From contig JAEWIJ010000109.1 in the NCBI GenBank assembly GCA_023387235.1, positions 1 through 40,979 on the forward strand: a DNA stretch of 40,979 nt, given 5' to 3'. The notes below the pieces were generated by a model, which saw only the letters and a program-made list of their open reading frames with translations, was not told the origin of the DNA and ran no database searches. The position numbers were made by a program, and so were the translations under genes. This DNA comes from Pseudomonadota bacterium (lineage in GTDB: Bacteria > Pseudomonadota > Alphaproteobacteria > Rhizobiales > Hyphomicrobiaceae). Numbering within the stretch: position 1 is the first letter of the stretch; the number at the start of each line of letters is the position of its first letter. Shown here piece by piece: positions 10,270-18,584 of this stretch.

Positions 10270-11214
10270 TCATTCCTTCGGATAATCGAGCCCCATATTG
10301 CGATAGCGCTCGGGATCGTCGCCCCAGCCTTCCTGAACTTTTACGTGCAAGAAAAGATGGACCGGACGCTCGAGGAGCGTGCTGAGCTCCTTGCGCGCGC
10401 GCATGGAGATGTCCTTGATCGTGCGGCCGCCTTCGCCGAGCACGATGCTGCGCTGGCTGTCGCGCTCGACGAAGATCGTCTGCTCGATACGCGCCGAGCC
10501 GTCCTTGCGGTCCTGCCAGGCGGTCGTCTCGACCGCGGCCGCATAGGGCAGCTCCTGATGCAGGCGCTCGTACAACTTCTCGCGTGTGATCTCGGCGGCC
10601 AGCTGGCGCTCGGGGATGTCCGAGAGATCATCGGCGGGAAAGTGCCAGGGACCTTCGGGCACATGGCGCGCGAGGTGTGCCTTCAGGTCCTCGACGCCGC
10701 TCCCGTTGAGCGCCGAGAGCATGAATGTCGCCGCAAACTCGAGGCGCCCGTTGAGGTCCGCCGCAAGCGCGAGCAACTGCTCCTTCTTCACGCGGTCGAT
10801 CTTGTTGAGGACGAGGATGCGCGGCCGCGCGACATCGGTGAGCCGTCGCAGGATGCGTGCGACATCGTCGTTCACGCCCTTCTGCGCATCGACCAGCAGC
10901 ACGACCAGATCGGCATCGCCGGCGGCATTGGCGGCCGCGTCGACCATGGCCCGATCGAGACGGCGGCGCGGCGCGAAAATACCGGGCGTATCGACGAAAA
11001 CGAGCTGGCTCGCGCCCGCGAGCGCGATGCCGCGGACAGGCACGCGCGTCGTCTGCACCTTGTGCGAGACGATCGTGACCTTCGCGCCGACGAGCGCGTT
11101 GACGAGCGTCGACTTGCCGGCGTTCGGTGCGCCGATGACGGCAATGAAGCCGCAGCGCTGCGCTCCGGCATCCGTGGCCGGTCCGGGCGTTACGTCGGGC
11201 TCGCGCTTAGTCAT
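10270..11214 (-). CDS. era: ribosome-assembly GTPase Era
   Basis: Era binds the 3' end of 16S rRNA during 30S maturation. The 314-aa form has G1 GAPNAGKS (residues 28-35), G3 DTPG (75-78) and G4 NKID (137-140), followed by a C-terminal KH RNA-binding domain containing GEGGRTIKDI. The ATG at 11214 is used; an ATG two codons earlier (11220) is equally possible. Either way the start lies within the 3' end of rnc (8 or 14 bp overlap), the standard rnc-era coupling. The frame stays open further upstream, but that region is the rnc gene. Confidence 0.96.
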   Translation of the reverse strand: MTKREPDVTPGPATDAGAQRCGFIAVIGAPNAGKSTLVNALVGAKVTIVSHKVQTTRVPVRGIALAGASQLVFVDTPGIFAPRRRLDRAMVDAAANAAGDADLVVLLVDAQKGVNDDVARILRRLTDVARPRILVLNKIDRVKKEQLLALAADLNGRLEFAATFMLSALNGSGVEDLKAHLARHVPEGPWHFPADDLSDIPERQLAAEITREKLYERLHQELPYAAAVETTAWQDRKDGSARIEQTIFVERDSQRSIVLGEGGRTIKDISMRARKELSTLLERPVHLFLHVKVQEGWGDDPERYRNMGLDYPKE

Positions 11215-11968
11215 GGGCATCCGATGCTGCATCTGCAGGCCACACGCCTTTCGCGCGCAGCAGTGCTGTCGCGGCGGCCTGCTCCGCCGCCCGCTTGCTG
11301 GCGCCGACGCCTTCGGCCGGGCTATGCCGCCCGACGCGCACTTGCGCGGTGAAGCGCGGGGCGTGATCGGGGCCGTCGCGGCCGATCTCGATGTACTCGG
11401 GCAGCGGCAGACCCTGACCCTGCGCCCACTCCTGCAGCGCTGACTTCGGATCGGCAATCGCGCGGGGCGCATTGTCGATGAGCGGCATCCAGAGCTTGCG
11501 CACGATGTCCCGCGCGATGTCGAAGCCGGCTTCGATAAACATGGCGCCGAGGAGCGCCTCGCACGCGTCCGCGAGAATGGTGTCCTTGTCCCGTCCGCCG
11601 CTGTCGGCCTCGGAGGCCGAAAGAATGAGTGCCGCACCGAGCGAGAGATTGCGTGCGACGCGCGCGCAGGCCTCGCGCCGGACGAGCCGGTTGAAGCGGC
11701 GGGCGAGCTCGCCCTCGGTCGCGTCTGGATCCATCTCGACGAGGAGCTCAGCAATGGCCAGCGCCAGCACGCGGTCGCCGAGGAATTCGAGGCGCTCGTT
11801 GTCGTCGCTCTTCTCGCGAAGCGAGCGCACGCTCGCGTGCGTGAGTGCGCGCCTGATCAGGGCGCGGCTCTTGAACTTGTAGCCGAGCGCTTTCTCGAGC
11901 GGCGCGGACTTGAGCTTTTCCGGGGGTTTCTTATCCGGGAGCTTCTTAGCGGCGGCGGCTTTGCTCAC
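11207..11968 (-). CDS. rnc: ribonuclease III
   Basis: RNase III cuts double-stranded RNA in rRNA precursors and mRNAs. The catalytic signature NERLEFLGDRVL and the second acidic site DACEALLGAMF are intact, and a dsRNA-binding domain occupies the last 75 residues or so (PKSALQEWAQG to AAATALLRAKG). Two GTG starts are possible: 12019 (270 aa) and 11968 (253 aa). The latter is chosen because a GGGGGCG run lies just upstream and the additional 17 residues do not resemble the family. The N-terminus is Lys/Pro-rich. It is followed by era, which overlaps it. Confidence 0.93.
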   Translation of the reverse strand: MSKAAAAKKLPDKKPPEKLKSAPLEKALGYKFKSRALIRRALTHASVRSLREKSDDNERLEFLGDRVLALAIAELLVEMDPDATEGELARRFNRLVRREACARVARNLSLGAALILSASEADSGGRDKDTILADACEALLGAMFIEAGFDIARDIVRKLWMPLIDNAPRAIADPKSALQEWAQGQGLPLPEYIEIGRDGPDHAPRFTAQVRVGRHSPAEGVGASKRAAEQAAATALLRAKGVWPADAASDAHD

Positions 11969-12122
11969 GACATGCGCCCCCAAAAACACCCCAGACGAAC
12001 GTCGCGGGCAGCCGCGCACGGCAGCGGATGCCGCACGCGCGTGGCGATGTGCTCCAGCGCCCTCAGCGCATTGGCCGGATGAAGCCGATGCTCCAGCGCC
12101 TCGTCCAAATGGCAGTGCCTCG

Positions 12123-12896
12123 TTATCGCACCAGTTTGAAAATGCGGCCCCATCGCACGTCGAACGGCCACGTCCAGGGGCGGGTCAGCTCGAAGCGCCC
12201 CGGCTCGTCGACGGCCATGGAGAAGAAAATGATATCAGCCCGCCCGATGAAATTCTCAAGAGGTACGTAGCCTACGCCATAACGGGGCGACTGATCGCGG
12301 CTGTCCGTGGAGTTGTCGCGGTTGTCGCCCATCATGAAGTAATGGCCTTCAGGCACCTTGTACGGGCCTACGTTGTCGTAGTCGCCGTTCGGCCGGGCAT
12401 CGAGCACGAAGTACTTGCGCCCCTCGGGCAGCGTCTCCTCGTAGCGGGGAATGCGGCGCTCGCGCCCGTCCTCGCCGATCTGCACGAAGTCATCGACGCG
12501 CCGGCGCGGCACTTCCTTGCCGTTGATGAAGAGCACGCCGGCGCGCACCATGATCTCGTCGCCGGGAAGGCCGATGACGCGCTTGATATAGTCCGTCGAA
12601 TTGTCGCGCGGCAGCTTGAAGACGGCGACGTCACCGCGCTTCGGGCTCGCGCCCCAGATGCGGCCGGAGAAGAGGTCCGGACTGAACGGCAGCGAATGCT
12701 TGGAGTAGCCGTAGGAAAGCTTCGAGACGAAGAGATAGTCGCCGATCAGCAGCGTGGACTGCATGGAGCCGGAGGGGATATTGAACGGCTGATAGAAAAA
12801 GACACGGACGACGAACGCGATGATCAGCGCGTGCACGAATATGCTGATCATGTCCCGGAAGCCGCCGGCCTGGGATTTCTGCGTGCCTGATTTCAA
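12123..12896 (-). CDS. lepB: signal peptidase I
   Basis: LepB removes signal peptides from exported proteins at the outer face of the inner membrane. A TM anchor (SIFVHALIIAFVVRVFFYQ) precedes the catalytic serine in PSGSM (Ser44 from the chosen start), with the general-base lysine in DYIKRVIGLPGDE (Lys105) and the GDNRDNS motif later. No ATG lies between the long open frame start at 13223 and an ATG at 12851 that falls inside the pre-membrane region. A TTG at 12896 behind a GAGG sequence gives a normal 257-aa protein and is preferred, with some doubt. Confidence 0.9.
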   Translation of the reverse strand: MKSGTQKSQAGGFRDMISIFVHALIIAFVVRVFFYQPFNIPSGSMQSTLLIGDYLFVSKLSYGYSKHSLPFSPDLFSGRIWGASPKRGDVAVFKLPRDNSTDYIKRVIGLPGDEIMVRAGVLFINGKEVPRRRVDDFVQIGEDGRERRIPRYEETLPEGRKYFVLDARPNGDYDNVGPYKVPEGHYFMMGDNRDNSTDSRDQSPRYGVGYVPLENFIGRADIIFFSMAVDEPGRFELTRPWTWPFDVRWGRIFKLVR

Positions 12897-13299
12897 GTCC
12901 TCATGCTCCCACGCGTCAAAGTCGGGCGGCAGACGGCGCCGGCGCTTGCCCTGCAGACGACCGTCGCTGCCGGGCGCATTATTCGAATGTCTTGCACACT
13001 TGACCCGCGTCGGGGTCCGTATGGAACACGCAAAAAAATCCCCCCGGCCATGCTCCAGCCGACCGTTCGCGCCGACCGTTCCGGTCGACCGGGCGGCGGC
13101 GCCGGCGGCCGACCTCGGATCAGGTCGGGGCGGTACGTCCGTTTGCCCTATAGCCGTTCCAGGGGTGGCGCGCAATTGACAGGGGGCCTCACCTCGGCGC
13201 TCCCGTATCGCGAATTGTCGCAATGGCAGCGCAGGAGCGCGGGCGCTTGCCGCGCGCGGCCGCCGTCACCGGGCCTGGTCCTGTTCGGCAGCCCGCCGT
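12897..13299. other. intergenic region, no supported gene
   Basis: About 400 bases between the lepB start and the lipoprotein stop. Open frames here are extensions of lepB or GC-driven shadows with Pro/Arg-rich translations. Relatives often have acpS or pdxJ upstream of lepB; neither is present. The lepB promoter should be here, but I cannot pick one with confidence. Confidence 0.5.
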
Positions 13300-13803
13300 T
13301 CAGCCCAGCGGCCGCTTTTTCCTGCTGGTCTTGGCAGGTGCGCCGACGGGCTCCGGAGTCTCTGTATTTCCGGCCTTCAGCGCGGCATCGAGGTCGAACC
13401 GCCCGCAATTCTTCTCGGCCATGAGATCGTTGAGGGCCATGAGGCGGGCCCACTCCGGCGAGTAGGCAGCGCTCGTTGCCCCCGTCGAGGTGTGGCGCGG
13501 GGTCGTCTTGCTGGTCAGGGAGGAGATCAGCCCGCCCGCGGGGTTGGCTTCCTCGTCGCGCACCTGCTGGATTTTGAGCTGCACGATGCCCTTCAGGCGC
13601 CGGCAGGTATAGTCTCTCTCGGTTTTGGTCGGGACGTAGCGGCCGTCAGGGGCGAATGCGCCGGAGCGGTCGGCATTGGCCGCGGCTGCGGCTGCGGCGA
13701 TCTTGTTGCGGCCGTGGTCGGGCACGTATCCAGGCATGGCGGCGGCACATCCGGCGAGGCCCAGGGCCGCCGAGGCGCAGAATACGAGGATCGGGAGGCC
13801 CAT
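13300..13803 (-). CDS. small predicted lipoprotein of unknown function
   Basis: The 167-aa product begins with a lipoprotein signal peptide (MGLPILVFCASAALGLAGC) with lipobox LAGC and the acylated cysteine at residue 19. The rest is polar with an Ala-rich stretch, a segment with conserved-looking TERDYTCRRLKGIVQLKIQQVRDEE, and a basic C-terminus (SRKKRPLG). The upstream ATG at 13938 was rejected because the extra residues lack a signal. I do not recognise the family. Confidence 0.65.
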   Translation of the reverse strand: MGLPILVFCASAALGLAGCAAAMPGYVPDHGRNKIAAAAAAANADRSGAFAPDGRYVPTKTERDYTCRRLKGIVQLKIQQVRDEEANPAGGLISSLTSKTTPRHTSTGATSAAYSPEWARLMALNDLMAEKNCGRFDLDAALKAGNTETPEPVGAPAKTSRKKRPLG

Positions 13804-14053
13804 GCCTAGCTCGATTTTCCTGTGGCAGCAACGTTCCCGGAGCGCCGCAGGCGGCAGCTCGCGGCGCCGGACGGGCACCGATCCGGCTTCCGCGATGCGG
13901 GCTGGACAAGGGGGCGCACGGCGTATAAAACGCGGCACTCTTTGGCACGCGAGCCAATGCCTGAATCGCGGCGGAAGCGAGGCTGTCCCCTGGGGGCCCG
14001 GGTTTTTGCGCAGCGAAGTTGGTTTGGGTACGGCGATCTGCCGGGCCAGGGTG

Positions 14054-14129
<76 letters not shown>

Positions 14130-14698
14130 TCATCTCAATAACTTAGAGCGACATCGGCAGCTCGAGACTGGCTCTGGGTAACGCGGCGGGTAACAGAAGC
14201 CCCCACGGGACTACAGAGTGGGCTCGAAATTCACCACCTTCCGCTGCGCCAGACCGTTACCCCATCGGGCGAGCGCGATGATCGCCCAGGTCGCCGCCGC
14301 GGTCGAGCTATTCGAGGTCGGCGAGCGCTTCTTCGTGCTTGCGAATGTTCAGGTTCAGATCGCCGTGGAGAACCTCGCGGGACTTCCCGTCGTCGACAAT
14401 CAGGTACATCTGAAGCCATTTCGAACCATTCGAGGCCCCGTCGTCCTGAGCACGTCATCGGCTCGGATGCCACCGCGACAGGGCAAGCGGCTTGCTGCCG
14501 AGAGCCGGAAAGTCGCTCTGTTTCAGCCTTGTGCCGGAACCGTCATGGTACAAATGGGATTGTTTCATCGCCACCGCTTACCCGAGATGCGGCGCGTCCC
14601 GCTGCGGTTGAATTCAAGAGAACGGTGGCGTACGTATCGCCGCGGTCATCCGGCCCCCTTCTCGGGTGCGTAAATGCAACTTCGTCCAGGAGGCGTAA
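14130..14698. other. gene-poor region downstream of tRNA-Lys
   Basis: No convincing gene. The 151-aa plus-strand frame (14218-14673) has a composition typical of antisense reading. A more protein-like but very short minus-strand frame runs from an ATG at 14409 to a TAG at 14308 (33 codons, starting MYLIVDDGKSREV). It lacks a ribosome-binding site and its coding-like frame continues upstream to a TGA, so it may be the tail of a lost gene. I do not recognise it. Confidence 0.4.
14308..14409 (-). pseudogene. 33-codon coding-like remnant
   Basis: The frame reads MYLIVDDGKSREVLHGDL and ends ...HEEALADLE. It has natural-looking amino-acid composition, unlike the competing frames in this stretch. 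No Shine-Dalgarno precedes the ATG, and the frame extends another 16 codons upstream to a TGA. It is either a tiny gene or the C-terminal scrap of one; the family is not recognised. Confidence 0.25.
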
Positions 14699-15190
14699 AT
14701 GCCGGAAGCCATGAGTCTCGCTACAATTCTCCGGGATGATGACGTGCTCCTGGAGTCGCCGATCGACTCCAAGGCAGCGCTTCTCGCCTCTGCTGCAGCG
14801 CATCTCAGTCGGACCACTGGCGTCGCAAGTGAGAGCCTACTGAAGGCCTTGGCCGATCGCGAGAAGCTCGGTTCGACGGCAATCAATCGCGGCATCGCCG
14901 TACCGCACGCAGGTATTGATGGGCTTGCCGCGCCAGCCGGAGTCTTCTTTCGGCTCGCTCAGCCGATCGGGTTCGAGGCGTCGGACAACAATCCCGTCGA
15001 TCTTGTGTTTGTCCTGATCTGGCCTAGCGACAAACGCAGCGGGCTGCTTGCGACCTTGGGAGGGCTGTGCCGGACGTTGCGCGAAGAAACTCTACTGCAG
15101 CGTATCCGGAAAGCCTCCGACCGCGCCGAGATCCGGATGGCTCTCGATGAAACCGCGGCCAAAGCGACACCAAATCTCTCGAAAAGTTAG
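14699..15190 (+). CDS. PTS EIIA (PtsN/EIIA-Ntr-like) protein
   Basis: A 163-aa PTS EIIA domain of the fructose/mannitol-nitrogen class. The phosphorylatable histidine is His70 in RGIAVPHAG, preceded by REKLGST, the hallmark of PtsN. The ATG at 14699 sits 5 bases after a perfect AGGAGG. EIIA-Ntr proteins act as cytosolic regulators, known to control potassium transport in other Proteobacteria, rather than moving sugars. It lies 128 bp upstream of the Mrp antiporter operon on the same strand and may regulate that system; this is inference. The main ptsN gene is normally next to rpoN, so this is probably a second copy. Confidence 0.85.
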   Translation: MPEAMSLATILRDDDVLLESPIDSKAALLASAAAHLSRTTGVASESLLKALADREKLGSTAINRGIAVPHAGIDGLAAPAGVFFRLAQPIGFEASDNNPVDLVFVLIWPSDKRSGLLATLGGLCRTLREETLLQRIRKASDRAEIRMALDETAAKATPNLSKS

Positions 15191-15318
15191 CAAGGCGTTT
15201 GCAGACACTTTGAACGCGACGCTAAGGTGTAAACCTGCGTAGAAGATGCGCGGGCAGCGGGCGTGACGGGCAATCCATCTGCATCGCTACCGTCAAACGA
15301 AAGGGTTGCTCGGAGGGC

Positions 15319-18237
15319 ATGTCGACCGACGTCGTTCTACTCAGCGCACTGGTTGTGTTGCCGTTCGCCGGCAGCGTCGTGGCGGCACTTCTTCCGACGA
15401 ATGCGCGAAATGCCGAAGCTTGGCTCGCGGGAAGCGTCGCGCTCGCGGTGCTGGCGATCGCCGCATACTTTTATGGGCCGATCGCCGATCGCGAGATTCT
15501 TCGCGCCGAATTCGAATGGGTGCCGCAGCTCGGGCTGAATTTCATCCTACGCCTCGACGGTTTCGCCTGGAGTTTCGTCGTCCTCGTCAGCGCCATCGGC
15601 GTGCTCGTTATTCTCTACGCGCGGTACTACATGGCGCCGGAGGATCCGGCTCCGCGCTTTTTCTCGTTTCTTCTGGGGTTCATGGGGGCGATGCTTGGCA
15701 TCGTCACGGCCGGCAATCTGCTGCAAATCGTCTTCTTCTGGGAGCTCACGAGCCTCTACTCGTTTCTCCTCATCTCCTATTGGCACCAGAACCAGAATGC
15801 TCGCGATGGTGCGCGTATCACGCTGACCGTGACGGCAGCAGGAGGACTCTGCCTGCTTGCTGGGATGATGTTCCTGGGCCAGATCGTGGGCAGCTATGAT
15901 CTCGATGTCGTGCTGAGATCGGGCGCCAGCGTCACCGCACACTCCCTTTATCTGCCGACCCTTCTCCTGATCGCCGCCGGTGTTCTGACAAAGAGCGCGC
16001 AGTTTCCTTTTCATTTCTGGTTACCGCGCGCGATGGCCGCTCCGACGCCAGTCTCCGCGTATCTGCATTCGGCGGCCATGGTCAAAGCGGGCGTATTCCT
16101 GCTGGCGCGCCTCTGGCCCACCATGGCCGGACATGACTATTGGTTCTGGGTTTTCGTGCCACTCGGCGCCATCACATTGTTGCTCGGCGCTTTCCTCGCC
16201 CTCTTTCAGCAGGATCTCAAAGGCCTGCTCGCCTACTCGACGATCAGCCACCTCGGGCTGATCACGCTGCTGCTGGGGCTCGGCAGCCCGTTGGCGGCGG
16301 TGGCGGCGATCTTTCACATCATGAATCATGCGACCTTCAAAGCCTCGCTGTTCATGGCCGCGGGCATCATCGACCATGAAGCCGGCACGCGGGATATCCG
16401 CCGTTTGGGCGGGCTTTTCCATGTCATGCCGATCACTGCCATTCTGGCAATGGTGGCCGCCGCAGCGATGGCTGGCGTGCCTCTCCTTAACGGCTTTCTG
16501 TCTAAGGAGATGTTCTTCGCAGAGACGGTCGAGACGCATGTCGCCTCAGTGCTCGATGATGCTCTCCCCTATCTGGCAACGCTTGCGGGCATGTTCAGCG
16601 TCGCCTATTCGCTGCGCCTGATCCATCAGGTGTTCTTTGGTCCCGAGGCCAAGAACCTGCCACACGCCCCGCACGATCCCGTTCTTTGGATGCTGCTGCC
16701 GATCGCTTTTCTCGTGGTCATCTGCATTCTTGTCGGGATTGCGCCGCAAGCCACGGTCGGAGCATTTCTCGACATCGCCGTCCGGGCCGTTCTCGGCGAA
16801 GCGCCCCCCGACTACAGTCTCGCGGTATGGCATGGCTTCACGCCGGCCTTGTGGATGAGCCTGCTTGCCTCGGCCGGCGGCATCGTTCTCTACACCGCAT
16901 TGCTCAAGTATCTCTCCGGCGATGTGGAGGGTGCCCCCATCCTTCGCCGACTGAAAGGACAGCGCATCTTCGAGCGTGCGATCGCGATCGCGTCTTGGCG
17001 GGGCGCGAAAGGGCTTGTGCAGTCATTGGGTTCGACGCGCCTTCAGCCACAGCTCGTGCTCCTCCTGTGCGTCACGATACTCGCGGCGATCTGGCCGCTG
17101 CACAAAGGATTAGTGGATATTTACGTACCGAAGCTCAATGAGATCGATACGACCTTCCTGCTTGTCTGGATCGTGGGTTGCGTCTGTGCCTTGGGCGCGG
17201 CGCAGCAGGCAAAGTTCCATCGTCTCGCTGCCGTGATATTGACGGGCGGCGCAGGACTTTCAACCTGTGTGACATTTGCCTGGGCCTCCGCACCGGACCT
17301 GGCGCTGACGCAATTGCTCGTCGAGATCGTCACTACCGTGCTGCTGTTGCTCGGCCTCAGATGGCTCCCAAATCGGCGGGAGGAGGCAGACCAGCCCGCG
17401 ACTATCCTCATTCGTGCGAGACGTCTCCGCGATCTCGTGATCGCGTTTGTCGGCGGTGCTGGCCTTGCGACGCTGTCCTATGCCGTCATGACAAGACCGC
17501 AGACCTATACCATCGCCACCAATTTCCTTGAGAAGGCCTACACTGAGGGTGGGGGGCGCAACGTGGTCAATGTCATTCTCGTCGACTTCAGAGGCTTCGA
17601 CACACTCGGCGAGATCACGGTGCTCGGTATCGTAGCCATCACCGTGTACGCGCTGCTACGCCGCTTTCGCCCGGCGCGGGACAGCGTCGTGGTGCCGGAG
17701 CAGAAGCAGTTCCAGGACCGCTTCGACGCCGAGCACGATGCACTGAGCAAGGAAACAATCTCCGCCCATTACATGATCGTGCCTGGTCTCATCATGCGGC
17801 TTTTGTTTCCAGTCGTGTCGATGATGGCGGTGTTTCTCTTCATGCGTGGTCACGATCTGCCGGGTGGTGGCTTCGTCGCCGGGCTGACGCTCGCGATTGC
17901 CTTCATTCTCCAATACATCGCCGGCGGTGCACGGTGGGTCGAAGCGCGTCTGACAGTTCTACCGGTGCGCTGGATCGGGTTCGGCTTGTTTGCAGCTTGC
18001 GGCACAGGAATCGGCGCCGCCTTTTTCGGCCGCCCGTTTCTCACGTCATCCTTCCAGTATGTGGATTTACCTGTTCTCGGCCGCTTGCCGATGGCCTCTG
18101 CCTTGCTCTTCGATCTGGGCGTCTTCGCTCTGGTTCTCGGAGCGACTGTCCTGATACTCATCGCCCTCGCCCATCAGTCGATCCGCGTCAGCCGCACGGC
18201 CAGCAAAGCGGCCCAGTCCGCGGAGGGGACCACCTGA
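15319..18237 (+). CDS. mnhA: Mrp/Mnh monovalent cation/H+ antiporter subunit A fused to subunit B
   Basis: A 972-aa polytopic inner-membrane protein and the largest subunit of the Mrp (Mnh/Pha) Na+(K+)/H+ antiporter. Residues 1 to about 650 are homologous to respiratory complex I subunit NuoL/N, with the key motif HFWLPRAMAAPTPVSAYLHS and a following lysine in MVKAG. The stretch around residues 810-965 (LIMRLLFPVVSMMAVFLF, HDLPGGGFVAGL) is MnhB. The A-B fusion is the rhizobial PhaAB arrangement and explains why no separate mnhB gene is present. The start has GGAGGG upstream. The stop TGA overlaps the mnhC ATG by one base. Confidence 0.95.
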   Translation: MSTDVVLLSALVVLPFAGSVVAALLPTNARNAEAWLAGSVALAVLAIAAYFYGPIADREILRAEFEWVPQLGLNFILRLDGFAWSFVVLVSAIGVLVILYARYYMAPEDPAPRFFSFLLGFMGAMLGIVTAGNLLQIVFFWELTSLYSFLLISYWHQNQNARDGARITLTVTAAGGLCLLAGMMFLGQIVGSYDLDVVLRSGASVTAHSLYLPTLLLIAAGVLTKSAQFPFHFWLPRAMAAPTPVSAYLHSAAMVKAGVFLLARLWPTMAGHDYWFWVFVPLGAITLLLGAFLALFQQDLKGLLAYSTISHLGLITLLLGLGSPLAAVAAIFHIMNHATFKASLFMAAGIIDHEAGTRDIRRLGGLFHVMPITAILAMVAAAAMAGVPLLNGFLSKEMFFAETVETHVASVLDDALPYLATLAGMFSVAYSLRLIHQVFFGPEAKNLPHAPHDPVLWMLLPIAFLVVICILVGIAPQATVGAFLDIAVRAVLGEAPPDYSLAVWHGFTPALWMSLLASAGGIVLYTALLKYLSGDVEGAPILRRLKGQRIFERAIAIASWRGAKGLVQSLGSTRLQPQLVLLLCVTILAAIWPLHKGLVDIYVPKLNEIDTTFLLVWIVGCVCALGAAQQAKFHRLAAVILTGGAGLSTCVTFAWASAPDLALTQLLVEIVTTVLLLLGLRWLPNRREEADQPATILIRARRLRDLVIAFVGGAGLATLSYAVMTRPQTYTIATNFLEKAYTEGGGRNVVNVILVDFRGFDTLGEITVLGIVAITVYALLRRFRPARDSVVVPEQKQFQDRFDAEHDALSKETISAHYMIVPGLIMRLLFPVVSMMAVFLFMRGHDLPGGGFVAGLTLAIAFILQYIAGGARWVEARLTVLPVRWIGFGLFAACGTGIGAAFFGRPFLTSSFQYVDLPVLGRLPMASALLFDLGVFALVLGATVLILIALAHQSIRVSRTASKAAQSAEGTT

Positions 18238-18584
18238 TGGAGCTCGTGATCTCCCTAACCATTGGCGTCCTGGCCGGATCGGGATTTTGGCTCCTTCTGC
18301 GTCCTCGGACCTTTCAGGTGATCATCGGCCTGTCGCTCGTGTCTTATGCGGTCAATCTCTTCATCTTCAGTATGGGGCGCCTCCGCGTCGGCGCGCCGCC
18401 GGTTCTCGTCCGCCCGTCGGTTCCTGGTAATCTCGAGCAATACACCGACCCGTTGCCCCAGGCGCTGGTGCTGACCGCCATTGTCATCAGCTTTGCGATG
18501 ACGGCGCTGTTTCTCGTTGTGTTGCTTGCCGCGCGGGGATTGTCCGGCAGCGATCACGTCGATAGCGTGGAGCGGGGGCCGTGA
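18237..18584 (+). CDS. mnhC: Mrp/Mnh antiporter subunit C
   Basis: This 115-aa, three-helix membrane protein is the NuoK-like subunit of the Mrp antiporter. Recognisable segments are the second helix QVIIGLSLVSYAVNLFIFSMG and the conserved DPLPQALVLTAIVISFAMTA. The ATG at 18237 overlaps the mnhA stop by one base, and its own TGA overlaps the GTG of mnhD (GTGA). A longer open frame starting at 17934 is only an extension into mnhA. Confidence 0.94.
   Translation: MELVISLTIGVLAGSGFWLLLRPRTFQVIIGLSLVSYAVNLFIFSMGRLRVGAPPVLVRPSVPGNLEQYTDPLPQALVLTAIVISFAMTALFLVVLLAARGLSGSDHVDSVERGP

Noticed and set aside
9835..11352. 505-codon plus frame antisense to DUF393/era/rnc
   Set aside because: Era and RNase III motifs on the other strand are intact; this frame has none.
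13903..13929. Promoter for tRNA-Lys (TGGACA ... TATAAA)
   Set aside because: The spacer is only 15 bp and the match to -35 is partial; too weak to list.
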